Shown: positions 27,364 to 37,747, numbered from the stretch's first letter. The stretch is DNA of 64,000 nt from an uncultured Granulosicoccus sp. (GCA_937991945.1 CALKLO010000031.1:1-64000); one strand, 5' to 3'. Notes: generated from the sequence alone by a model not told the origin. Program-made: numbers and translations.

Positions 27364-27717
27364 CTAGGTATGGGTCCAAACGGCTAACTCATTCCCATGA
27401 GGGTCAGCAAATTGGAAGCGTCGACCACCAGGGAATGAAAATATCGGCTTAACTATGGTGCCGCCTGCGGACAACACCGCAGCTTGCACCTCTTCTAGAT
27501 TATCAGCGTAGAAAATCACTAGAGGGGCACCGTCATCGGCACTGGATTTTGCCTTCGAGCGATAAAAACCACCACCCAACGTACCGTCTGAAAAAGCTCG
27601 ATACTCATCACCGTAGTCTTCAAACGTCCAAGCAAAAACCGTTTGGTAGAATGCCTGAACCGCATCAAAATCAGATGCCGGCAATTCGATATAATCAATT
27701 TTTAGATTTGTAGCCAT
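27364..27717 (-). CDS. VOC-family protein (glyoxalase-like)
   Basis: Single-module vicinal-oxygen-chelate protein of 117 residues. It begins with the strand-helix pattern IDYIELPASDFDAVQAFYQTVFAW and ends with the typical FQFADPHGNELAVW motif, whose glutamate is a usual metal ligand. These small proteins include metal enzymes and binding proteins; the substrate cannot be inferred. It is upstream of the dipeptide-type transporter's end on the same strand (100-base gap) but is probably separate. Confidence 0.85.
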   Translation of the reverse strand: MATNLKIDYIELPASDFDAVQAFYQTVFAWTFEDYGDEYRAFSDGTLGGGFYRSKAKSSADDGAPLVIFYADNLEEVQAAVLSAGGTIVKPIFSFPGGRRFQFADPHGNELAVWTHT

Positions 27718-27817
27718 GGTTTACCTGCACTGTTGCTATCAATTGATATTGCAATACTCAACACGACACCACCTGCCTGAGCATTCATATTGCCTCACTG
27801 GAACAGCACACAACGTC

Positions 27818-28792
27818 TCACAGTGGGAAAAAGCACGCAACCGGATGCGTATCTTCTCCACTAATTGAAGGGGCCTCAGTACGACACCGAGCTTCTGCTT
27901 TCCAACACCGTGGATTAAACGCGCAGCCTTTAGGAGGATTAAGAGGCGACGGCAACTCTCCTTGCAACCGAATTCGTGTTTGAGTACGAGTGGGATCCGC
28001 CACTGGCGTGGCCGACAACAAAGCCTGCGTGTACGGATGGCGTGGGGCACCAAACACCTCCTCAGAAGACCCTGATTCAACAACACGCCCCAAATACATC
28101 ACCATCACATCATCTGCCATATGCTTCACCACCGACAAATCGTGGGAGATAAAGAGATAGGCCAGATTCAACCTCTCTTGCAGCTCGACTAACAAGTTGA
28201 GAATCTGCGACTGAATGGAAAGATCCAAAGCCGACACGGGTTCATCGAGAACTAAGATGCGTGGATTAAGCATCAACGCTCGGGCCACGGCTATTCGCTG
28301 GCGCTGCCCACCTGAGAACATATGCGGGTATCGGTCATAGTGCTCGGGACGCAACCCCACCATCGACAACATATCTCGAGCTTGCTGTTGACGGTCACTT
28401 TTCGACACATCAGGGCGGTTTATTAAAACAGGCTCTTCAAGAATACGACCTATCGTTTGCCTAGGATTCAATGAACCAAAGGGGTCTTGAAAAACGATTT
28501 GAACGGAAGCACGTAGATTAGCCTTCTGCTCGTCACTCATAGCTTCGTCGCCATGAATACGATGCCCCTCTAGGATTAGCTCCCCAGAGGTTGGCGACTC
28601 AATCATAGTCACCACACGAGCCAACGTAGATTTACCGCAGCCCGACTCACCAACCACCGCTAACGTTTTGCCAGCCTGCAACGTAAAGGAGGCTTCACTC
28701 AATGCCTTAACCGTGGAACTGCCACCGAAAAAACCATTCGATACGTCATAATGACGGCTTAATTGGCGAGCATCTATCAGTGTTTCGTTCAT
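27818..28792 (-). CDS. dppF: Peptide ABC transporter ATP-binding protein, DppF/OppF-like
   Basis: Second ATPase of a dipeptide/oligopeptide importer, acting at the inner face of the membrane. The 324 residues contain Walker [10 protein letters not shown], signature [14 protein letters not shown] and Walker [13 protein letters not shown]. The C-terminal oligopeptide-transporter extension ([16 protein letters not shown], then the cysteine-containing GCAFNPRC segment) is complete. The start overlaps the dppD stop by four bases. It is the last gene of the dpp operon; substrate class is from family membership. Confidence 0.93.
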   Translation of the reverse strand: MNETLIDARQLSRHYDVSNGFFGGSSTVKALSEASFTLQAGKTLAVVGESGCGKSTLARVVTMIESPTSGELILEGHRIHGDEAMSDEQKANLRASVQIVFQDPFGSLNPRQTIGRILEEPVLINRPDVSKSDRQQQARDMLSMVGLRPEHYDRYPHMFSGGQRQRIAVARALMLNPRILVLDEPVSALDLSIQSQILNLLVELQERLNLAYLFISHDLSVVKHMADDVMVMYLGRVVESGSSEEVFGAPRHPYTQALLSATPVADPTRTQTRIRLQGELPSPLNPPKGCAFNPRCWKAEARCRTEAPSISGEDTHPVACFFPL

Positions 28793-29772
28793 ACATCACC
28801 TCGCAGTGGCACACCCTGCTGCAGCGGATAATGACACCGGGCCAAGCCTAACTCTTGACTCGCACTTTTCGGCGACGTTGAACGACACACATCATCAGCA
28901 TGAGCACACCGAGGTGAGAACAAACACCCAGCAGGCCTATCAAATTGGCCTGGAACAACCCCTGGAATGCTGGGTAACAACTTACTGCTGGCACGTTCAG
29001 GCAAAGCCGCTAGTAGTGCATCTGTATAAGGATGATGCGCATTAGCAAACAACGCTTCCACGTCCTGTTCTTCCACTTTTTGACCGGCGTATTGAACGCT
29101 TACACGTTGTGCAGTTTCCGCCACCACGCCCATATCATGTGTGATTAACACCAGCGCCATGCCGGTATCTTTTTGAAGATCCAGTAGCAGTTCTAGTATC
29201 TGCGCTTGAATAGTCACATCAAGAGCTGTCGTCGGCTCATCTGCGATAAGTAATTTAGGCTTACACGCAATTGCCATTGCAATCATGACGCGCTGACACA
29301 TACCGCCTGAGAGTTGATGCGGATAAGCACGAAGCCGTCTTTCAGGCTCAGGTAAACCTACTTGCTCAAGCAACTCCACAGCGCGAAGCTGACGTTGCGA
29401 ACGAGATAATGGCAAATGGGCTTTCAAGGCTTCACGTATCTGAAACCCGATGGTAAAACACGGATTTAAACTAGACATCGGTTCTTGAAAAATCATGGAC
29501 ACATCTTTACCCACAATGGCCCGACGCTGGCGAGCCGTACAGGTGGCTAAATCAATCCCATCGAACGTCATGTAGTCGGCCGTAACAACTGCCGTCCAAG
29601 GCAATAGGCCCATTAAGGCCAGCATAGAAACGGATTTACCGCTGCCGGATTCCCCAACAATGGCAAGTACATCACCCACATCGACTTGCACATCTATTCC
29701 GTCGACAGCCTTAAACAGACCATCGGCTGTTTTAAATTCTACGGATAGATTACGAACATCCAGTAATGGCAT
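28789..29772 (-). CDS. dppD: Peptide ABC transporter ATP-binding protein, DppD/OppD-like
   Basis: First ATPase of the peptide importer. The 327 residues show Walker A GESGSGKS, signature [16 protein letters not shown], Walker [13 protein letters not shown], and the C-terminal extension with [15 protein letters not shown]; these cysteines resemble those proposed to hold an iron-sulfur cluster in related transporters. It starts five bases after dppC and is coupled by a four-base overlap to dppF. Confidence 0.93.
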   Translation of the reverse strand: MPLLDVRNLSVEFKTADGLFKAVDGIDVQVDVGDVLAIVGESGSGKSVSMLALMGLLPWTAVVTADYMTFDGIDLATCTARQRRAIVGKDVSMIFQEPMSSLNPCFTIGFQIREALKAHLPLSRSQRQLRAVELLEQVGLPEPERRLRAYPHQLSGGMCQRVMIAMAIACKPKLLIADEPTTALDVTIQAQILELLLDLQKDTGMALVLITHDMGVVAETAQRVSVQYAGQKVEEQDVEALFANAHHPYTDALLAALPERASSKLLPSIPGVVPGQFDRPAGCLFSPRCAHADDVCRSTSPKSASQELGLARCHYPLQQGVPLRGDV

Positions 29773-29777
29773 GGCAA

Positions 29778-30677
29778 TCAGCTCCGCTTCAGCTTAGGGT
29801 CTAGAGCGTCACGCAGCCCATCACCCATCAAATTAATCGCCAACACGTTTATCAAAATGGCAAGCCCAGGGAAGGTCACCACCCACCATGCGCGCAGTAC
29901 AAATTCTCGCGAGTCAGCCAACATAGTGCCCCATTCAGGTGTAGGCGGTTGAGCACCTAAACCAAGAAAACCTAAGGCTGCAGCATCGAGTATTGCCGTT
30001 GAAAAGGACAAGGCAGCTTGCACGATGATAGGCGCTAAACAATTGGGCAATACCGTGACAAACATCAATCGCGCTTTGCTCGCTCCGACCACTCTAGCGC
30101 TAGTGACGTAGTCTTTTGGCAGTTCTTGTAGCACTGCCGCCCGCGTTAAACGCACATAGTGAGGTTGTAAAACAATAGCTATTGCGATCATGGCATTCAT
30201 CAATGATGGCCCCAGTATCGCAACCATAACCAACGCTAGTAATAAGCTTGGGAAAGCCAACAAGATATCCATCAACCGCATGATGAGCGTATCAACCCAA
30301 CCGCGTGAGAAACCAGCTATTAGGCCAATGAGTACACCGCTACCTGCAGAGATTACTACCACCACCATGCCGATAAAGAACGAATAGCGTGCACCATGAA
30401 TCAATCGAGACAGCATGTCTCTGCCGACCGCATCCGTTCCTAACAAGAACTGTGTTGTACCACCCTCTTGCCAAAACGGAGGCTGCAACAAGGCTTCTCT
30501 GTATTGCTGCGTTGCAGAATGCGGGGCTATAAAGTCTGCAAACAATGCAATGATAATGAAAACCACGAAGATACATAAACCAACGATGGCACCCCGATTC
30601 TCACTGAAATAACTCCAGAACTCTTTGAACTGCCCAGGCCTGGAATACTCTTGCACAGTTGAGTCAGCGCCGCTCAT
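29778..30677 (-). CDS. dppC: Peptide ABC transporter permease, DppC/OppC-like
   Basis: Inner-membrane permease subunit. The 299 residues have an N-terminal membrane segment ([23 protein letters not shown]), the periplasmic [19 protein letters not shown] motif typical of DppC, and a five-segment permease domain with the ATPase-docking loop ([23 protein letters not shown]). It overlaps the dppB stop by four bases. Confidence 0.93.
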   Translation of the reverse strand: MSGADSTVQEYSRPGQFKEFWSYFSENRGAIVGLCIFVVFIIIALFADFIAPHSATQQYREALLQPPFWQEGGTTQFLLGTDAVGRDMLSRLIHGARYSFFIGMVVVVISAGSGVLIGLIAGFSRGWVDTLIMRLMDILLAFPSLLLALVMVAILGPSLMNAMIAIAIVLQPHYVRLTRAAVLQELPKDYVTSARVVGASKARLMFVTVLPNCLAPIIVQAALSFSTAILDAAALGFLGLGAQPPTPEWGTMLADSREFVLRAWWVVTFPGLAILINVLAINLMGDGLRDALDPKLKRS

Positions 30678-31678
30678 TTGCGTATCTTCGGGTTAATGAA
30701 TCCGTATAACAGGTCCACAAGTAAATTCACAACCATAACAATGACGGCAATCATGAGTAGCCCACCTTGCACCGCGGTGTAGTCTCGACTGCTAATGCCC
30801 TCTACCATCCATTTGCCAATACCCGGCCATGAAAAAATGGTTTCGGTCAGTATCGCTCCAGCCATTAACGTACCCACCGAAAGCCCGATGACGGTTATTA
30901 CCGGGATAAGTGCATTACGTAAGGCGTGCAAACCATTCACCCTAAAGGGACTGAGCCCCTTAGCTTTTGCTGTGCGAACATAGTCTTCGCTTAACACCTC
31001 TAGCATTGCCGAGCGAGTCTGACGCGCTATAACGGCTAATGGGATGGTGCCTAAAACGATGGTCGGTAGTATTAAATGCTCAACAGCTGATGCAAAAGCA
31101 CCTGCCTGACCCGAACGATAGCTATCTATCAACATAAAGCCGGTGTCAGTTGGAAAAAAGAACATCAAAGAGATGCGCCCTGAAACGGGTGTCCATCCGA
31201 GCATGCCTGAGAAGAAAATGATGAGTAGTAACGCCCACCAAAAAATCGGCATGGAGTAGCCCACTAATGCCGTGGTCATTAATGCTTGATCTGGCCACTT
31301 ACCACGCTTAACAGCTGCAACAATACCGGCCGGTATGCCGAGCACAACGGCAAAAACAATAGCGCATAGCGACAGCTCAAGTGTTGCTGGAAACAAGGTA
31401 AAAAACTCATCCCATACAGGTCGTTTGGTACGAAAGGACAAACCCAGATCGCCCTGCAATATACCGGTCAGATAACTCCAATACTGAGTTAGCAATGGCT
31501 GATCAAAACCAAACTGCGTCATCAGTTGAGCATAGCGCTCATCACTCATGCCTCGCTCGCCAGCCATGAGCAAAATGGGATCGCCGGGTAACAAGCGTAT
31601 AAACAAAAACGAAATTATGGAGACACCGATAAACGTCGGTATGAAAGTTCCAACTCGCCGCAAGATAAAGTTCAACAT
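30674..31678 (-). CDS. dppB: Peptide ABC transporter permease, DppB/OppB-like
   Basis: Inner-membrane permease subunit paired with DppC. The 334 residues open with the typical FILRRVGTFIPTFIGVSIISFLFIRLLPGDP, followed by a periplasmic loop and five more membrane segments. The docking loop DYVRTAKAKGLSPFRVNGLHALRNALIPV is intact. It begins 11 bases after the peptidase gene, so peptidase and permease are almost certainly cotranscribed. Confidence 0.94.
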   Translation of the reverse strand: MLNFILRRVGTFIPTFIGVSIISFLFIRLLPGDPILLMAGERGMSDERYAQLMTQFGFDQPLLTQYWSYLTGILQGDLGLSFRTKRPVWDEFFTLFPATLELSLCAIVFAVVLGIPAGIVAAVKRGKWPDQALMTTALVGYSMPIFWWALLLIIFFSGMLGWTPVSGRISLMFFFPTDTGFMLIDSYRSGQAGAFASAVEHLILPTIVLGTIPLAVIARQTRSAMLEVLSEDYVRTAKAKGLSPFRVNGLHALRNALIPVITVIGLSVGTLMAGAILTETIFSWPGIGKWMVEGISSRDYTAVQGGLLMIAVIVMVVNLLVDLLYGFINPKIRK

Positions 31679-31689
31679 CAGTTTAAAAC

Positions 31690-32784
31690 CTACCCGACAA
31701 ACGTTAGAGACTTATCAAACGTTGTCAGCGACTCGGAACCTGAGTCGGTGACCAACACATCGTCCTCGATACGCACGCCCATATCAGCAAGCTCGTACAA
31801 ACCTGGCTCAATAGTAAATACCATACCAGTTTCTAGTACCTCCTCATTACCCCGCATGATGTAGGGATCCTCGTGAATATCACGCCCTAATCCATGTCCG
31901 GTTTTATGACGAATACGATCGGCGTAAGCAGATGCTTCCAATACTTTAGTAGTGGCATCATCAATATCGTGAGCAGTTACACCTGCGCGAGTTGCTTTAT
32001 GTCCCGCCAAGTTGGCCTCCAATACGGTGTGATAAATATCAGCACGAGCATCGGTGCAATGTTGAACAAAAAATGTGCGCGTTATATCAGCACAGACGCC
32101 ACCGGCTCTGGCTCCAAAATCAATCAGTAGTGAATCACCCGGGGCCAACGCATAGTCATCTCGCGAATGAGCATGAGGCTTAGCTGAATTTTCAGCCGCT
32201 GCCACAATGGGTGGGAAAGCAAAATCTTCAGCACCTTCCGCAAATAAGTTTTGTACCAAAATATTTTCTACAGCACGCTCTGTCATACCTACTTTGACAG
32301 CGTCGATCGTGTTTGCTAACGCACGCTCGGAAATAGCGATGGCGTTGCGCATGGCTTCGAGTTCAGCGGCGTTTTTATGCAAACGCAATGCGGCAATTTG
32401 TTGCTGCGCATCTTGTATGGCTAGGTTGCTAGAGGCGCTACGAAGCGCTTGGTCAACAAATACCCGCATCACTTGACCTTCAACCCCTATGGAGCTAATG
32501 GGCATGCTTTTTAGCAATTGATCAAAGGCTGCTTGATAGCCAGTTTGATCTCTCCAGTCGAACACTTCACCCTCAAACTGAATGGCTTCAAAGGAGGCCA
32601 GCTCTAAATTGGGCACGACGGCGGCAGGTTGACCCTCAGCTGGAATGACCACAACCAATGGGCGTTCGTTTTGATGAAACTCTTTTTCAAATAAGCGAGC
32701 AAAATTAGCACCTGGGACAAGTGCAATAGCATCAAGCGACGCTTCGCGAGCGACGCGACGAAACGGTTCATATCGATCAGTCAT
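31690..32784 (-). CDS. M24 family Xaa-Pro-type peptidase
   Basis: Cytosolic metallopeptidase of the aminopeptidase P/prolidase (M24B) family, removing or releasing residues next to proline. The 364 residues have a creatinase-like N-terminal domain and a pita-bread catalytic domain. All five metal ligands are visible: Asp in LLIDFGARAGG, Asp in CADITRTF, His in HKTGHGLGRDIHE, Glu in VFTIEPGLY and Glu in GVRIEDDV. It lies inside the peptide transporter operon, between the binding-protein gene and dppB, suggesting imported proline-containing peptides are cleaved on entry. No signal peptide. Confidence 0.93.
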   Translation of the reverse strand: MTDRYEPFRRVAREASLDAIALVPGANFARLFEKEFHQNERPLVVVIPAEGQPAAVVPNLELASFEAIQFEGEVFDWRDQTGYQAAFDQLLKSMPISSIGVEGQVMRVFVDQALRSASSNLAIQDAQQQIAALRLHKNAAELEAMRNAIAISERALANTIDAVKVGMTERAVENILVQNLFAEGAEDFAFPPIVAAAENSAKPHAHSRDDYALAPGDSLLIDFGARAGGVCADITRTFFVQHCTDARADIYHTVLEANLAGHKATRAGVTAHDIDDATTKVLEASAYADRIRHKTGHGLGRDIHEDPYIMRGNEEVLETGMVFTIEPGLYELADMGVRIEDDVLVTDSGSESLTTFDKSLTFVG

Positions 32785-32835
32785 ACACCATAGTCCTAGA
32801 GTGTGCGGTTTTAAGCAAGTTTGACACGTACAACG

Positions 32836-32860
32836 AAAAACGGCCGCTTGTAGCGGCCGC
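32836..32860 (-). terminator. Intercistronic hairpin terminator after the peptide-binding protein gene
   Basis: On the minus strand the stem CGGCCGCT/AGCGGCCG with a three-base loop is followed by TTTTT. It lies 24 bases after the binding-protein stop and 51 bases before the peptidase start. It probably attenuates or stabilises the message so the binding protein is made in excess of the membrane parts. A TTTT run on the other side makes it potentially bidirectional. Confidence 0.8.
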
Positions 32861-32883
32861 TTTTCAACTACACAACGTTTAGC

Positions 32884-34482
32884 TTAGTTAGCTAAGGATA
32901 CACCGTAGAAAATGTGCCCACCAAAAGGATCAATTTTGAAATCTTGAACTTCTTGTCGAACTGTTTTGTAGACAACTGAGTGAGCAATCGTTGCCCAAGG
33001 AGCCTGCTCCTTGAATACGACCTGTGCTTGCTCATAGAGTTTTGTACGCTCAGCTTGGTCAGAGACCACTTTAGCTTGTTGAATCAAATCATCAAACGGC
33101 TCATGACACCATTGAGCACGGTTAGCGTTACCTACCGCATCACAACCAAGCAGTACGGCCATGAAGTTGTCAGGATCACCATTGTCACCTGTCCAACCCA
33201 ATAGAACCGCTCCTGCACGATCTAACTCTTTGGATAGTTTCAGGTACTCACCCCATTCGTAAGAAACGATTTCAACCTCAACACCGACTTTTGAAAAGTC
33301 TTCCTGCATGACTTCAGCCATACGACGGGCATTAGGGTTGTAAGGACGCACAACTGGCATAGCCCAGATTTCCATTTTCAGGTTCTCAACACCTTCAGCA
33401 GCGAGCATAGCTTTCGCTTTTACTGGGTCGTAGGCGTCATCAACAACTGCATCGTTGTAAGACCAAATGGTGGGTGGGATAGGATTTTTAGCCGCTTTTC
33501 CTGAACCTTGGAAAACAGTGTCCAAAATGGCTTGCTTGTTGATAGCCATGTTCAAAGCTTTACGCACATTGACGTTGTCAAAAGGAGCAACTGTTGTGTT
33601 GTACGCTAAGTAACCAACGTTAAGGCCTTCTTGCTCGAGCACTTCAAGCGTTGAATCGCCCTGCATTTCAGCGATGTCAGCAGGATTAGGGTAACCCAGT
33701 ACATGACACTCACCCGCCTTTAGCTTTTGGAATCCGACAGAATTATCAGGTGTAATTGCGAAGATAAGATTGTCGATATCCGCTCGTCCACCCCAGTAAT
33801 CATCATGGGCTTGATAACGGATAACCGCATCTTTTTGGTAAGCGACGAATTTAAACGGACCGGTACCAACAGGCTGCTGGTTTAACAATTCAGGTGTGCC
33901 AGCAACTAACAACTGGGCGGCATACTCTTCAGAAACGATGGATGCGAAATCCATTCCCAAGTTAGCGATCATTGGCGCTTCAGGACGAGTCAGTGAAAAC
34001 TTAACCGTCATGTCGTCTACCGCTTCGACAGAGTCGATTAGGTCAGGCATAGACATACCGTTGAAGTATTCCCACGTACCACCAGACACCTGATTATAAG
34101 GGTTGTCGGCTAAACGCTGACGCTCAAACGAGAAAACCACGTCGTTGGCATTCAAGTCACGAGACGGTGTGAAATAGTCTGTCGTATGAAATTTAACACC
34201 GGATCGCAGTGTGAAGGTATAGACCAAACCATCGTCAGAAACGGTATAGCTCTCAGCCAACGCTGGTGCTATCACGGTTGAGCCTCGCTCGAATTCCACC
34301 AACTTGTTATAGATTTGTCTAGATGAGGCATCGAAAGTCGTGCCGGATGTATATAGCGCAGGGTCAAAGCCTTCTGGCGACCCTTCTGAACAATACACAA
34401 GCGTATCCTGACTATGAGCCTGTGTGCTGAGCGCCAAGCAAGCTAAGCCAAGGCTTAACAAACCAAGTTTGTTTAATGCCAT
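32884..34482 (-). CDS. dppA: Periplasmic peptide-binding protein, DppA-like (SBP_bac_5)
   Basis: Periplasmic receptor of the peptide importer. I place the start at 34482, where the product begins MALNKLGLLSLGLACLALS with a cleavable signal (cut near AHSQ) and a GGAGAGG ribosome-binding sequence lies upstream; the longer frame from 34545 lacks these. The 532 residues have the family features: LVYCSEGSPEGFDPALYTSG at the mature start, VYTFTLRSGVKFHTT, and the conserved NVRKALNMAINKQAIL. Two or three cysteines in the mature protein are usual for DppA. First gene of the operon. Confidence 0.94.
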   Translation of the reverse strand: MALNKLGLLSLGLACLALSTQAHSQDTLVYCSEGSPEGFDPALYTSGTTFDASSRQIYNKLVEFERGSTVIAPALAESYTVSDDGLVYTFTLRSGVKFHTTDYFTPSRDLNANDVVFSFERQRLADNPYNQVSGGTWEYFNGMSMPDLIDSVEAVDDMTVKFSLTRPEAPMIANLGMDFASIVSEEYAAQLLVAGTPELLNQQPVGTGPFKFVAYQKDAVIRYQAHDDYWGGRADIDNLIFAITPDNSVGFQKLKAGECHVLGYPNPADIAEMQGDSTLEVLEQEGLNVGYLAYNTTVAPFDNVNVRKALNMAINKQAILDTVFQGSGKAAKNPIPPTIWSYNDAVVDDAYDPVKAKAMLAAEGVENLKMEIWAMPVVRPYNPNARRMAEVMQEDFSKVGVEVEIVSYEWGEYLKLSKELDRAGAVLLGWTGDNGDPDNFMAVLLGCDAVGNANRAQWCHEPFDDLIQQAKVVSDQAERTKLYEQAQVVFKEQAPWATIAHSVVYKTVRQEVQDFKIDPFGGHIFYGVSLAN

Positions 34483-34802
34483 ATTAAATTCCTCTCCATT
34501 ATTTTTTAACAGCTGTCCGCCATACTGTGTTTGAGGCGCACACATTCAAAGCGTGTGAACTCTCGCCCAGCGTAGCCTATCCTTACGCTACACAGATAGG
34601 CAGGAAAAAGCCACTCTACGAGCCAAATGCACTGGAAATCTGGGCGGAGTAGAATGGATCATGCGTATGACATACTTTTACCGAACGGTTAGGCTCTGAA
34701 TTACGAAAATATCGATATATTAAAGCCAGCTGTTCACAACTGAGGAACGCCTGATTACGAGGCTTCCAACATTTCTACTGATGTCGAACTTGAAAGCACT
34801 GA
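34483..34802. other. Divergent promoter region of dppA and the Crp-like regulator
   Basis: 320 bases with no gene. Short inverted repeats occur (CACAC/GTGTG around 34538-34556 and CCTATC/GATAGG around 34578-34602), which could be operators. A functional promoter must exist for each side, but no -10/-35 pair is good enough to call. Its position makes control of dppA by the neighbouring regulator possible. Confidence 0.35.
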
Positions 34803-35471
34803 ATGATGACCAACGCAATAGAGCTGCTTAAGAACGTTGATTTTTTCTCTCACCTAAGCGATAGCCAACTGTCCGAACTGGCCGCTCAGACACGGGAAAT
34901 AAATTTCCGCAAAAACGCTATCTTGATGACCGAAGGTGAAGATGGCGAGTCCATGTATGTCATTAACAGCGGTAGTGTAAAAGTCTATGTTAGTGACGAT
35001 GAAGGCCGCGAGCTGGTTCTATATCAGCAAGGTAGAGGTGCCGTTATAGGCGACATCGCCCTACTCGATGACAACCCCAGAAGTGCTTCAGTCAGTACCC
35101 TAGAGCCCTCTACCGCTCTCATGATCGGTAAACAAGCATTCCTTGATTGCCTGCGCACCAGTCCTGAAATGGGCATCAACATTATTCGTTCTTTAACACA
35201 GCGCTTGCGCGATGCCACTGAAGGCAGTCGTAGCCTTGCGCTAGATAACGTCTATCGAAGACTCGCCGACAAATTACAAGAACTGGCTGAGGACGCAGAA
35301 CCTGGTTCACTTGTTCTGCCTAAAAAGTTCTCTTACCAAGAGCTGGGCAACATGATTGGTGCTTCGCGCGAAATGGTCGGCAAAGTCATGTCCGAATTGG
35401 TTAAAGGCGAATACATCGAAGTCGTTGATGGCAAAATTCGTCTGCTGCGAAAATTACCCAAAAACTGGTAG
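34803..35471 (+). CDS. Crp/Fnr-family transcriptional regulator
   Basis: DNA-binding regulator of 222 residues. The N-terminal cyclic-nucleotide-binding-like domain (about 1-120) has the roll motif with GDIALLDDNPRSASVSTLE, where the arginine and serine match the phosphate-binding cassette. The C-terminal helix-turn-helix is FSYQELGNMIGASREMVGKVMSELV. There is no N-terminal cysteine cluster, so it is not an oxygen sensor of the FNR type. Whether it binds cAMP, c-di-GMP or another ligand is not visible. Two ATGs are adjacent at the start; the second (34806) is equally possible. Divergent from dppA. Confidence 0.9.
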   Translation: MMTNAIELLKNVDFFSHLSDSQLSELAAQTREINFRKNAILMTEGEDGESMYVINSGSVKVYVSDDEGRELVLYQQGRGAVIGDIALLDDNPRSASVSTLEPSTALMIGKQAFLDCLRTSPEMGINIIRSLTQRLRDATEGSRSLALDNVYRRLADKLQELAEDAEPGSLVLPKKFSYQELGNMIGASREMVGKVMSELVKGEYIEVVDGKIRLLRKLPKNW

Positions 35472-35487
35472 GTTTTTCAACAGCGAA

Positions 35488-36639
35488 TTATTTCTTACGC
35501 GATTTTTTCCGACGGCTTTCCGCTTTTTTAATTCGCTCTAGTCGTTGATGTGGCAACTCCATTGGCTCGCCTTGAGGTCTAAACGCAGTTGTCGGCAACC
35601 AATCCTTAAATTCGTCACCGTAAAGCTCCCACAGACTGACAAATAATGCGGCGACGATTGGGCCAATAACAAAGCCCATAAACCCGAACATCAAGAGCCC
35701 ACCCAGCGTGCTGAAAAAGATCATCAGCTCGTGCATCTGCGTGTCATTGCCCACTAACTTAGGACGCAATACATTGTCCACAGTGCCCACGACAATGCCG
35801 CAAAACAATGCTAACGCGATGGCCGTACCGAAGTGCCCGCCAACCAGCAAATAGATGACCGCTGGAATCCATACCAATGCGGTGCCAATTCCCGGTACAA
35901 CCGACAGAACCATCATAGCTGCCGCCCAAAACAAGGCGCTAGGAATACCGGCAAAGTACAGCGCAAGCCCCGCCAACGCACCCTGTAGAAAACCAATAAC
36001 AGCTGTGCCCTTCAACGTTGCCCGAGTGACTGACGTAAACCGGTGCAACAACTTTGTTTCGTCTTCATCGTTCAATGGCAAATAATACAGAACGTAAAAC
36101 AGTAACCGATCACCATCGATCAAAAAGAAAAATAACGCATACAAAACAATCAAAATACTGAGCAATGCGTTGACCGAACCCAAGGTCGCCGACTTCAAAC
36201 CACCCGCCAACCATCCACTGATAAGACCGGCAAGGTCACCCACAGTATTCATGGCTTGATCACGGTACGGCTCTATATAGTGATAGAACGGCAGGTTTTC
36301 TAAGTATTCAGTAATAAGCCCTGGCGATACCAACTGCTGTTGGACCCAAGGCACAGCAGTCTCAGCAATGTCGAGAGCCTGCCTAGCAACCGTTGAGAGC
36401 AAGAAGCCCAACGGCACCATGACAAACATGATCACGGTTACGAGAGTCAGGCCTGAGGCTAAGCTACGCCTGTCACCCACTCGGCCCAATATGCGTCGAT
36501 ATAGCGGCGCAAAAAAAGCGGCAAACAGGGCGGCAACAAAAACCGCCTGCAAAAAGGGTTTAACCATTGCCAGAAAGAGCAACGTAATGCCCAACAGCAA
36601 ACAAATGATGACACCACGATTGACTAGACGTTGCTGCAT
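35488..36639 (-). CDS. AI-2E/PerM family transporter
   Basis: Inner-membrane protein of the AI-2E (PerM, UPF0118) family, members of which are reported as autoinducer-2 exporters or sodium-proton antiporters. The 383 residues have an N-terminal pair of membrane segments (VIICLLLGITLLFLAMVKPFL), a long soluble loop, then several more, with the conserved VPGIGTALVWIPAVIYLL and VDNVLRPKLVG motifs in the second half. The C-terminal tail is strongly basic. It is convergent with the regulator, with only 16 bases between stops. Actual substrate unknown. Confidence 0.9.
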   Translation of the reverse strand: MQQRLVNRGVIICLLLGITLLFLAMVKPFLQAVFVAALFAAFFAPLYRRILGRVGDRRSLASGLTLVTVIMFVMVPLGFLLSTVARQALDIAETAVPWVQQQLVSPGLITEYLENLPFYHYIEPYRDQAMNTVGDLAGLISGWLAGGLKSATLGSVNALLSILIVLYALFFFLIDGDRLLFYVLYYLPLNDEDETKLLHRFTSVTRATLKGTAVIGFLQGALAGLALYFAGIPSALFWAAAMMVLSVVPGIGTALVWIPAVIYLLVGGHFGTAIALALFCGIVVGTVDNVLRPKLVGNDTQMHELMIFFSTLGGLLMFGFMGFVIGPIVAALFVSLWELYGDEFKDWLPTTAFRPQGEPMELPHQRLERIKKAESRRKKSRKK

Positions 36640-36713
36640 AAAAGCCGGATTTCCTATTTCCGCTAAGGATAGTCGCTTTTAGGTGATAGGCAAACCGCCC
36701 GTCGCTAAGATCT

Positions 36714-37637
36714 TCAGCCCGCTGTAGAGCCGTTTACAGTCAGATAGATCGAATACAGGGAGGTTGTACCGCAAATAAAAAGCCGATTTAACTTGGGACC
36801 TCCAAACGTCACATTAGCAACCCATTCCGGAATGTGTATTTTACCGATCAGGACGCCCGCAGCATTCAAGCAATGCACCCCATCAGCGGCACTAGCCCAG
36901 AGCCTACCGCCGGTATCAACGCGAAAGCCATCGAACATCCCGTTACTGCATTCAGCCAATAATTCGCCTTCACTCAGGCTTGTTCCTGAGTCACTCACTT
37001 GCATGGAACGAATATGCCTAGGTCCTGTTGGGTCATGGGACGCCCCGGTATCGGCAATGTATAGAAGTGACTCGTCAGGGGAAAACGCCAGTCCGTTGGG
37101 CTTAAGAAAATCTGAGGCGACCACACTCAACGTGCCATCGACATCAATACGGTATACCTGACAAGGGAGCTCAGGCTCGGCACGCTCACCTTCATAGTCA
37201 GACAAAATGCCGTAACTGGGGTCCGTAAACCAAATAGAGCCATCGGACTTCACGACGAGATCATTCGGCGAATTGAGTCGCAGACCTTGCCACTGATCAG
37301 CTAGCACCGTTATGGAGCCATCAAATTCAGTTCGGGTAACTCTGCGTGTCAAATGCTCACAGCTGAGCAATCGTCCAAATTGATCGACCGTATTGCCGTT
37401 GCTAAACTGGCTTGGCGCGCGAAACTCTGAGACATTCCCACTAGTTTCATCCCAGCGCAACATCCGATTGTTGGGGATATCCGACCAAAGCAGATAACGC
37501 CCCGCCGCAAACCAAACAGGCCCTTCGGACCAACGAGCCCCACTCCACAGGCGCTCCACCCGTGCATGAGATACAAAACAGTCGTTGAATGACGGATCAA
37601 TTACTTCAATGGAACAGCCCTGAACTTCACCGTACAT
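36714..37637 (-). CDS. SMP-30/gluconolactonase family protein
   Basis: Six-bladed beta-propeller lactonase, expected to hydrolyse a sugar lactone such as glucono-1,5-lactone. The 307 residues contain the family segments RLWSGARWSEGPVWFAAGRYLLWSDIPNNRMLRWDE, NSPNDLVVKSDGSIWFTDPSYG and KPNGLAFSPDESLLYIADTG. The glutamate, asparagine and aspartate in these (SEGP, NSPND, PNG, ADTG) are the usual divalent metal ligands. No signal peptide is seen, so it is probably cytosolic. It is divergent from gluconokinase, placing its expected product, gluconate, next to the next enzyme. Confidence 0.9.
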   Translation of the reverse strand: MYGEVQGCSIEVIDPSFNDCFVSHARVERLWSGARWSEGPVWFAAGRYLLWSDIPNNRMLRWDETSGNVSEFRAPSQFSNGNTVDQFGRLLSCEHLTRRVTRTEFDGSITVLADQWQGLRLNSPNDLVVKSDGSIWFTDPSYGILSDYEGERAEPELPCQVYRIDVDGTLSVVASDFLKPNGLAFSPDESLLYIADTGASHDPTGPRHIRSMQVSDSGTSLSEGELLAECSNGMFDGFRVDTGGRLWASAADGVHCLNAAGVLIGKIHIPEWVANVTFGGPKLNRLFICGTTSLYSIYLTVNGSTAG

Positions 37638-37747
37638 TACTGCTACCTCGCATCGCTATTGATGAAATTGCCTATATAACGCTATTATTGCTCATACTAT
37701 ATTTCACCAGCGCCAGTAAATTCGCGTAACAATCGCTACCAAAATCT

